A DNA stretch of 64,000 nucleotides from Echiichthys vipera (taxonomy: Eukaryota; Chordata; Actinopteri; Perciformes; Trachinidae), in the NCBI GenBank assembly GCA_963691815.1, contig OY829645.1:18176672-18240671 (forward strand), given 5' to 3'. A model generated the notes under the pieces. The model saw only the letters and a program-made list of their open reading frames with translations. It was not told the origin of the DNA and did not search any database. A program made the translations under genes and the position numbers. Positions 56,485 to 64,000 of this stretch are shown here, piece after piece (the first letter of the stretch is position 1; the number at the start of each line of letters is the position of its first letter).

Positions 56485-57244
56485 ATGAGTAAAGGTAAGA
56501 AACGCAACTTCAACGAGTCTGAGCTCCAAATTTTAATAAATTAAGTGGAGACCAAGTGCTGTTTATTTGGTAGCCTATCTTCAGGGATAAACACAAAGAA
56601 AAAGACATTTGAGTTAGAGTGTGAGTGAGGCAGTGAACGCTGTGGGGTTGGAGCAGCGCACACCCACTGAAATAAAAAAAAAATGGTCCGACGTGAAGGT
56701 GGAGGTGAAGCGGAGGATTTCGGCCCACTGCCGAAGTATCACCGCAACGGGCGGGGGAAAGGAAGGGAAGAACTGACCCCCTTTTGATCAGAGAGTGGCG
56801 GCTATTGTGGGGGACACAGCTCTAAGCGGAGTTGTGGGGGCCCATGAAGGCGACACAGATCATCCTCAAGGTAAATGTGTTAAATTCAGAAATGTCATTA
56901 TACTGGTCGTACAATAGGCTGCTCACATTACACATGCTCGTGCGTTAAGTTGCCAGGATATAAACACATTAACTCACGTTTAATTACTTCATTTTTTTTA
57001 TTATTATTTCTCAATAGACGATGAACTAGTAGAGGGCTCCTCCCTCTGCACCGTTCGCCCTGGCGTCTCCACCGGCACCTCGACCGGCACCTCACACCCT
57101 GGCTCCTCTACCGGCACCTCGCACCCTGGCGTCTCCACGCCAGCTGCTGATGTCCGCCCGACTGGCTGTGTCCTTTCACAAGCTGTGCTGGAATCACAGG
57201 AGGAAATAGAGAGAGAGCAATCTGTGGTGTCAGTGATCGTCTAG
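56485..57244 (+). pseudogene. Harbinger Myb/SANT-like DNA-binding protein
   Basis: Starts MSKGKKRNFNESELQILIN at 56485, then a stop; later pieces AVNAVGLEQRTPTEIKKKWSD and VEVKRRISAH restore the family's trihelix-like domain, followed by TPFDQRVAAIVGDTALSGVV. A gt..ag intron fits (donor caag|gtaaat at 56870/56871, acceptor caatag before 57018). Exon 2 (57018-57244) begins DDELVEGSS and includes GTSTGTS/HPG repeats. An aataaa follows at 57281. Harbinger Myb-like proteins escort the transposase to the nucleus and bind the ends. Several frame breaks make this copy non-functional. Confidence 0.75.
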
Positions 57245-57320
57245 AACAAATTGTCAATGCACTGGGAGATATTTGTCATGCAATAAATGCACTTAAAAAG
57301 TAAATTGTGTCCTTGCCTCT

Positions 57321-58038
57321 TTACATCGTTGAAATCTGATGCTGCCGGGCCCGTATCGCTTTGCAGGGTGGGTCGAGGTTGACGGGTCCAGCATCCGGTT
57401 CCTCTGGTGGGGGGATGTGCTCTGGCAGTGGTATGCCATGGCGGTGTGCCAAGTTGTGCAGGACACCACAGGCCAGCACGATGCAGAACACCTTCTCAGG
57501 TGTGTACAGCAGCACCTGTCTAGACAGCGCCAGCGCCCCTTCAATTTCTAAAGATATATATATGCGCCGTGGCTACTGCAGTGTGACATATACAACTTTA
57601 CGCACGCGTGTATTGAGACAAATACTGAACACAAGGAGACCAACAAAGGCTTACTAGATAGCTCTGCCACTCTTTTTTCAACAGGGAAAAAACAAATACA
57701 CATATTTGAATGCACATGCCCAAACGGGCATTATGCTGGTTTACATTCGGGGCGCAATTAAACGGATAAATGATTTACCCACCGAGAAACCACCAATCGT
57801 GCACCGTGCCGTACTCCAACCTGTTACCAACCATGCTATTGGTTAGAATGAATGAGTCATGCGTTGCCAGAAACCCCAGATTGGTCAGCACCTGTGTGGG
57901 AACGGACAACCCCTGGCTCCGTTCTAGGGCTGGCTGCAGCTCTGTGCACAGCTCCAGTAACACTGGCCTCGGCAACCTGAAACAACTCATGAGCCAGTTG
58001 TCGTCATTTGCCAACAGATCTTCATGTTCTCTAAACAT
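57321..58038 (-). pseudogene. HARBI1-type transposase with catalytic centre deleted
   Basis: The N-terminal half (58038-57775) reads MFREHEDLLANDDNWLMSCF, PRPVLLELCTELQPALERS and VLTNLGFLATHDS, the helical DNA-binding part of HARBI1 transposases. The C-terminal end (about 57550-57321) reads GALALSRQVLLYTPEKVFCI and LACGVLHNLAHRHGIPLP. The segment between them, where the DDE catalytic residues should lie, is missing or unrecognisable, and only about 220 bp separate the two parts. It cannot be active. Confidence 0.83.
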
Positions 58039-58415
58039 CCTGTCACATCTGATATAACCATTTGCGATGTCTCTAACAAGTGCAAGGCTGCCATTGTTAA
58101 TGCCATTTTTTCATCACTTTGCGCATGTTTTATATCCGTCCATATGATTGCAAACACGTGTGTTAATTGTCCATTAATGTGTCTCTGATGCTCACATTAC
58201 ACTGAGGATGAATTGTTTTCACATAATTAACAGTTTCCCAGCATCACCTATAAGTGTCTCCAAAGAAACAATAGCTGTAGAAACGTGCATACGCCAGCAT
58301 TGAAGCTTGCGTGGCGCGTCGCACATTTCCACGGTCAATTCACCTTTGATATATCTGAACGTTGGCGTGGAAAATGGCGTACGCCACGTTTTTGTGCGTA
58401 CGCAACATTGAGGTG

Positions 58416-60293
58416 CAGGGCTGGCAGAACCAGGTCGTCAGAGGATTGTCAGAGGCCAAGGAGTGGAGGGGCTGTTCAACAGGGTGGCATGCAATAGCCT
58501 CTTGATAGGGGACATTTCACTTTGGCACGGATATTCTGCATTAAAGGGACACTTTGGTTGTGAACTCTAAATCTTCAGCTTTAAGCCAAAAAGAGTCTTT
58601 CTGGGTTCTTCAGCTTCGACAGCTTTAAATTAGGCAGATGAGAGAGTCAGTTGGTATCTTCTTCCAAGCTCTTGAAAACTGGATTTTGATATAAACTTCA
58701 AAAGAGTAACTTTACGCTGTTGACTAGGGCTTGATTTCTCCGGCCAAGATAAAATAAGCTTGTTCTCAAAAACACAAGCACTAATTTAAGAAAACATTTG
58801 ACTTAAATAATAAAAGGTCATTAATAAAATTAAACACTGAACTTTGTTGAAACAAAGTCAGGCAGAAAGTTACTTGTAAAAATAAAGACAAAAATAAACT
58901 AGATAGATGTTACAAAATAAAAGACTGTACACTAGACAAGACTAAGTGGAAGAGAAGAAAGAAGTAGTGAGAAGTCCGAGGAAATCCATCTTTCAGAAAT
59001 CTGAAAGGCAGCTTGGGTCTACTATCTTTAAGTCCAAAGGTGGGGCCTAGATAATGACATGCATTCATTTTCCTGCTTAAACTTGAAGAAACTCCCTCTT
59101 TCCTTTGTCTCCAAAGACAAGAGATAAGTTTCTATATAAATATAACAATCAAGCCAAGTGTAGGAGTTTAATGGTGAATACACATACATTAACACATAAT
59201 GCAGCCTGGTATCACCAAAAGGCGTGTGAATGACACTCTTTCTTAAGTAATTTCGCATTTCATGATTTTTGCATGTCATTTCACACCATTTAGTCTCAAA
59301 TGACTTGTAGTGTGCAGAGATGGCGTTGTCATTTCACGCACGAATGTCATTGAGGGAGACTTCCGGTTTGGCTGAGATGAAGTAGACACGGGTCGAGTCT
59401 TGCTCCCGCAACTTTTGATAATTTTTACGTTTCAGGACCCCGGAAGTCACAACAATATTTATATTCGTCTCGAGGCTGGTCATCACGATGAAGGATGGAG
59501 CCAGGAAAAGACTCACCACGGTCACCGAGGCGAAAGCCTTCATAACATCCATCCGCACAGAGGAGCCCTGATGACCGCGGGAGACCTGTTGATTTCACCG
59601 CAGACAAGCCACTGTCATGTTGTTTGGATAACCGTGAGTTTGTGTGGTGTAGACTGTGTCACTGTGCTATAACAGCCCCGGACTGACCAGAGTTTATATA
59701 TTTTATATTATTTTTAGACCGCCTCGTTAACAGTTAAAGTCCTGGCAGGCTGCCGATTTAGTTTGTCTTTGGTCGGCCATGCTCGTCTGCATGTGGATGT
59801 GCAGAGGTGACCTGTATCGGTACAGCGTGCATTCTAACGCAAGGTGAAAGGGTTTTATAAATGCATTCTATTCATCTGAGCTGAGGTAGAAACATTTCCT
59901 CATGGCCTGTCTTCCCCATGGCATCTCTGCACCCTCTGCTGATTAATTTAATGTCTGTTCTGGCATAATTATGAATGCTATTTCTATGTTTTATTCTTTA
60001 CTATTATTATCATGTGACTTTAAGGGGTCAAACACTGTTTGTTTATGGAGGAAATCCATGAAGTTCAGTTTAGTGGTTAGTTCGCGCTAGAGAGCTCAGA
60101 ATGTGTTTTTTCTATGGGAGTAGCCCTCAGATTGGTCACACTGTTACTGTCTTGTTTTATGTTGTTTTTGTTCTGCTTTATGTGGGTTTGGGCTTTTTTT
60201 TTTTTTTAACCCTTCCTCCCCACTCTCTTCCTCCACTATTACAGATTACTTTAAGGTCATGCAGTGTCATTCTAACTTATTATTATTGTTCCT
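58416..60293. other. Unassigned stretch, possible LINE 5' region at right
   Basis: No gene recognised from 58416 to 59300. The part 59300-60290 ends directly at a LINE ORF2 and may include that LINE's 5' portion, but no ORF1 signature is visible. A T run lies near 60195-60208. Confidence 0.4.
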
Positions 60294-61150
60294 ATGGCTA
60301 ATCCTGTAAAGAAAGGTAGTGGAGTGCGTCTGATTTCCTGGAATACTAAGGGAATGAACAAAGCGATCAAAATCGGTAAGGTCCTGACACAGTTGCAGCA
60401 ACTTCAGGGGGATGTGTGTTTCTGCAGGAAACACATCTCAAAACAGCTGACACCTCACGTATTAAGAGGGCGTGGATGAGCCACCAATTCCACCCAAAAT
60501 TTACATATAGAGTTAATGTGGCAGCTATCATCATTCATCAAAGGGTCCTGTTTGAGTCAACAAATGTAATCCTAGATCCTGACGACCATTATGTCTTAGT
60601 TTCAGGTTTCAGTGGTCTTAATTTCGGTTTATGCACCCACCTGGGACGATGAACACTTTTTTACAAGGCTATTCGCTAAAACCCCAAATAGTAATAGTAA
60701 TAGTAATTTAGAAACCCCCTTGAGAAAGTTTTCTCCTTTTTTTTTCATGTACACCACACATTCTCCCGAATTGATTTTCTTCTTAATCCATGACAACCTC
60801 CTAGACTGCGTGAATGCATGTGAATATCACCCAATAGTTACTTCTGACCATGTTCCTACCACAGTTAGCATTAGTTTTCCACAAGATACAATTCCACGTT
60901 CATTTTGGAGGTTCAGCTCACACTTATTGTCGTAAAGTAAGTTTAACGATTTTGTTGCGACTCAAATCCGCTCTTACATAGAGTTTAATGACACCCCTGA
61001 TGTCAGCAGCGGCACTCTATCGGAAGCACTTAAAGCCACTGTCTCTTCGAGGGATATATTATATTTCTCAAATGAGAAGGGCGAAACAGGCTAGGCTTTT
61101 GGAAATTGTGGAGGGACTAGTAAAACTCGATGGAACTTACTCCATCCCTC

Positions 61151-61172
61151 CACCCCCCCCCCCCCCCCCCTC
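61151..61172. repeat. C-homopolymer run
   Basis: About 20 consecutive C residues within the LINE ORF2, a likely slippage site. Confidence 0.9.
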
Positions 61173-61290
61173 CTCTATATAAGTAACGGCTACTACTACA
61201 TTTGGAACACGGCCGCTTAATGACACGCGTAGTGGGGAGACAGCTACGACAATCTAAACAAAACTTTTTTGAGCAGGGAGATAAGGCAGG

Positions 61291-61350
61291 GAGACTCCTG
61301 GCACAGCAGGGAGACTCCTGGCGCAGCAGGGAGACTCCTGGCGCAGCAGG
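61291..61350. repeat. Tandem triplication of a 20-bp unit inside ORF2
   Basis: The unit gagactcctggcgcagcagg occurs three times head to tail; the first copy has gcaca instead of gcgca. The 20-bp length is not a multiple of three, so each unit changes frame. Confidence 0.92.
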
Positions 61351-61642
61351 TCCGCGCAGCTAGTGCTTCCAGACAAATCTCTAAAATTCAACTACCAGAC
61401 GGTAGCCACACTTCTGAAACAGTAATCATCAACAAGTCTTTTTCTGATTTTTACACCACATTACATACTTCTGAATGCAGCAACCCCCAACCCCTTAGAC
61501 TGCTTAACGTACCCTCAGATTAATATAAACATCACTAGAGAGCTCGGTAACCCATCGCTCTGTTGGAGGTGAATGAAGCGATCAAGACTATGCAGAACAG
61601 AAAATCTCCTGGTTCCGACGGTTTTACAGTCGAGTTCTTTAA

Positions 61643-62251
61643 GAGCGTACTCACACTGTCCTCCTGGACCGAGACCCGGACTTTAGGGTACTTGTCCCCC
61701 CTCCTTCTCCCCCCCGCGCCCCAGCCCCGTTTGTACTCACACTGCCAGGGCCGGCCAATGCTTTTTGCTGTCCATACGCCATCACGCCATAACACGTCAC
61801 ACGCATTGATCGCGCGTGTGTTGCTTTGTTTACAAATCTTTCCATAGACCTCTGAGTTTTTATGCGTCTTGTCGACTGTTTTTGAATATTTTCATCCGAC
61901 CAAATCTGCAGTAAACACTCCACCTCCGCACCACACCAACGTGAACCTTTCACCACCATTGTTGTTGTTGTTAAATGTCCGCGCATGGTCCGTCCTTCTA
62001 TTGACATGTCCGAACAGGCGGACATAACGCTACTGCCGTAGGGCTCGTGCTCGTGCTCGTACACGTGCGCACGCTCGTGCTCGTACATGTGCAAACGGCT
62101 CCGCTAAAGCCCACCTCTTTCAAGCGGGCCGTGGACGGTCCACTGGCCGCAGTTGAGCGCGGAGCGGGTCCACTCACACTGCTTAAAGGTATTAGACTTT
62201 AGCTGAAAAAACAGTTTTGGCCGCGGCCAAAAGGACAGTGTGAGCAGGCTC
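61643..62251. mobile_element. MITE inserted in LINE ORF2 with TAA duplication
   Basis: Left end GAGCGTACTCACACTGTCC and complemented right end GAGCCTGCTCACACTGTCC agree at 17 of 19 bases. TAA flanks both sides (61640-61642, 62252-62254). Removing it with one TAA restores an RT reading of FFKAYSTLLAPILVRMFN, so the ends are exact. No protein. The 3-bp TWA duplication suits the PIF/Harbinger group. Confidence 0.9.
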
Positions 62252-62421
62252 TAAGGCATACTCAACACTATTAGCTCCAATCCTTGTGAGAATGTTTAAC
62301 GACTCCTTTACCGAAGGCAGACGGCCAGCAACCTTGTATGTGGCATCTATTTCATTGCTACTGAAGAAAGACAGGGATCCTACTTGATGTGGCAGCTACA
62401 GACTGGTCTCTCTTTTAAACC

Positions 62422-62437
62422 TAGATAGATAGATAGA
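62422..62437. repeat. Short GATA run
   Basis: About four GATA units within the LINE remnant, replacing coding sequence after LLNLD. Confidence 0.8.
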
Positions 62438-63926
62438 AGTCTCTTGCTAAGGTCCTCACCCTCTGCCTCCAAAGTGTGATGTCATCGATAATTTCACAAG
62501 ACCAGACAGGCTTCATATTAGGGAGACCTCCATTCTTCAACACCAGAAGGCTGCTCAACATTGTATTCTCACAAGGATCGGACACTCCTAAGGTCGTAGT
62601 AGCGCTAGATGCGGAGAAAGCCTTTGACCTGATAGAGTGTGGCTTCCTATTTTATACTTTGGAGAAATTTGGCTTTGATTCTAATTCTATTTATTGGGTT
62701 TAGCTTCTGTATGTAACCCCCTCTGCATCTGTAAACGCTAGCACTAACACTAACTCTCAGGCGTGGGACCAAGCAGGGCTGCCCGCTCTCACCCTTGTTG
62801 TTCAACATAGCCATCGAGTCGTTAGCCATCTAGCTTGAGTTTGAAGGCATCACTCGTTTTGGCCTGGTCCACAAACTCTCCTTATATACCAATGACCTTC
62901 TCTTATTTATTTCAAACCCCACAACCTCCCTCCCCCCAGTTTTATCAATCCTTAATCAGTTTGGACACATATCAGGGTATAAATTGAATATTCAGTAAAA
63001 TTCCCTTCCTGCACTGACCCTGCATTCCGCATATGGTCAGATACGGGCCTCAAAACTCTTGAGGACCTGTATGACGAAGAGGTTTTTGCATCCTTTGCAT
63101 CTATGTCGGACAAGTACAGTCTGCCTAATAGCCACTTTTTTTGGTACCTTCAATTGAGACATTTTATCCAAAAGCAATTCCCACATTGTCCAAACCGCCC
63201 CCCTGAAGCTGAGATGGACCAATTCCTGTCTCTCAACATACAATACAAATGACTGATATCTGTAATTTATAATAAAATTCCTCTTTTGAGTCGAGTCCCC
63301 ACTGCCTCACCTAAAAATGCATGGGAAAAGGATCTGGGGGTAGACATTACTGATAACCAGTGGAGGGACATTCTGAAACTGGTCCACTCATCCTGGATCT
63401 GTGCCAGGCATGGCCTATTACAGTGGAAGGTGCTTCATAGAGCCAATTTTACCAACGCTAAATTGGCTAAGATGTACCCTAGTCCCAGTGATGCTTGTAT
63501 CCGCTATAAGCAGTCCCCAGCCGACCATGCACACATGTTTTGGACGAGCCCGAAGCTTGCTGAATTTTGGTCCGATATATTTCAAACACTCAAACAGGCT
63601 CTTAACACAAATTTGAAATCAAATCGCCTGACTGCTCTTTTTGGGCTCCCTTTGTCTAAAAATCTGCCCATTACTACACAACGTGTCAGTGCCTTTACCA
63701 CCCTGCTCGCTAGAACTAGCATTCTCCTTCGTGGAAACATGTTTCTCCACCGACTTATAATAGTTGGATCCGTGAAATTTTACAATGTCTCCGGTTGGAG
63801 TGGTTGAGGTTTTCACAGAGGGGATCTTTGATGGCATTCCACAAAACCATTTTACCACGGATGAAGGGCATGCTTCCAACCGACGCAAACCCCCAGCAGC
63901 CATCAAGAAGTTTGGTTTCAATATCA

Positions 63927-63928
<2 letters not shown>

Positions 63929-63977
<49 letters not shown>

Positions 63978-64000
63978 CATCATCATCATCATCATCATCA
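63929..64000. repeat. ATT then ATC trinucleotide microsatellite
   Basis: About 16 TTA units followed by about 8 ATC units to the window edge. Position directly after the LINE ORF2 end suggests it is or grew from the LINE 3' tail. Confidence 0.92.

Larger units (their letters stand above)
56212..58415. mobile_element. PIF/Harbinger transposon, internally deleted
   Basis: The left end reads ggggcctcatgtactaag followed by many gtacgc/gcgtac motifs. The right end holds ggcgtacgccacgtttttgtgcgtacgcaac, after which the outermost bases are diverged (attgaggtgcaggg). Inside are a Myb/SANT-like gene on the plus strand and a HARBI1-type transposase on the minus strand, the usual Harbinger pair. Both are broken. 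Confidence 0.82.
60294..63910 (+). pseudogene. Tx1/L1-like LINE ORF2, degenerate
   Basis: Begins MANPVKKGSGVRLISWNTKG, the first endonuclease block of L1-group LINEs. FLQETHLKTADTSRI near 60418 holds the Glu block in another frame. RT parts follow: IKTMQNRKSPGSDGFTVEFF near 61585, then after a MITE FNDSFTEGRRPATLY near 62290, SQDQTGFILGRPP near 62490, VVALDAEKAFDLIEC (motif A) near 62605, and a decayed motif C. The C-terminal domain survives best (63286-63807: WEKDLGVDITDNQW, SPSDACIRY, HMFWTSPKLAEFW). The element ends around 63910-63928 in an ATT/ATC repeat. Many stops. Confidence 0.82.

Noticed and set aside
1..64000. CRISPR arrays, tRNA or rRNA genes, bacterial promoters and operons
   Set aside because: No spaced direct repeats of CRISPR type, no cloverleaf or rRNA-like sequence recognised, and introns plus TE families show a eukaryotic fish-like genome.

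Overview
This window reads as accessory, transposon-packed chromosome from a ray-finned fish, probably a teleost. I infer this from the mixture of element families: L2-type LINEs whose ORF1 carries an SGNH-esterase domain, Rex1/CR1-like LINE tails ending in TTGAAT or TTGAATC repeats, a Tx1/L1-like LINE, Penelope elements with a GIY-YIG endonuclease, sushi-like Ty3/gypsy, gammaretrovirus-like endogenous retroviruses, ISL2EU and PIF/Harbinger DNA transposons, and many palindromic MITEs. Genes are AT-biased, spliced with GT..AG introns, and mostly broken. I see no tRNA, rRNA, CRISPR or prokaryotic operon structure, and no confident single-copy host gene apart from possible remnants noted below.

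Layout. 1-3.9 kb: minus-strand L2 LINE, nearly full ORF1+ORF2, running off the left edge. 4.6-7.1 kb and 14.3-17.1 kb: two diverged copies of a second L2-like LINE, one carrying a 57-bp LINE tail and the other a 570-bp LINE 3' UTR insertion. 8.0-10.9 kb: broken gypsy gag-pol and 3' LTR. 12.9-13.5 kb: LINE RT scrap. 17.2-28.8 kb: the centrepiece, a spliced gene encoding a DUF7869-type protein, split by two insertions: a 5'-truncated endogenous retrovirus (18.0-20.9 kb) and a complete ISL2EU-type transposon (21.85-28.48 kb). 28.86-29.5 kb: foldback element, followed by a CA microsatellite and a degenerate ~135-bp satellite. 32.5-33.65 kb: another L2 fragment. 33.7-41.6 kb: a second retrovirus-like element riddled with insertions (LINE tail, hAT MITE, Penelope, then an L2 end). 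44.5-46.6 kb: 2.1-kb non-autonomous element with inverted ends; 46.7-47.5 kb: MITE. 50.8-53.9 kb: repeat scraps and a candidate solo LTR. 53.9-56.0 kb: composite inverted Penelope with a hammerhead-ribozyme-like motif, itself interrupted by a LINE. 56.2-58.4 kb: internally deleted Harbinger. 60.3-63.9 kb: Tx1/L1-like ORF2 carrying a MITE; the window ends in ATT/ATC microsatellite.

How the parts work together. The ISL2EU element appears intact: a THAP-domain DDE transposase starts 81 bp inside the left end and a SWIM/YqaJ-nuclease protein starts about 84 bp inside the right end; the two genes converge on a minisatellite. Its target can be read directly because the host reading frame continues across the empty site. 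The nesting gives a relative chronology: DUF7869 gene first, then retrovirus and ISL2EU inserted into it, then a MITE inside an ISL2EU intron.
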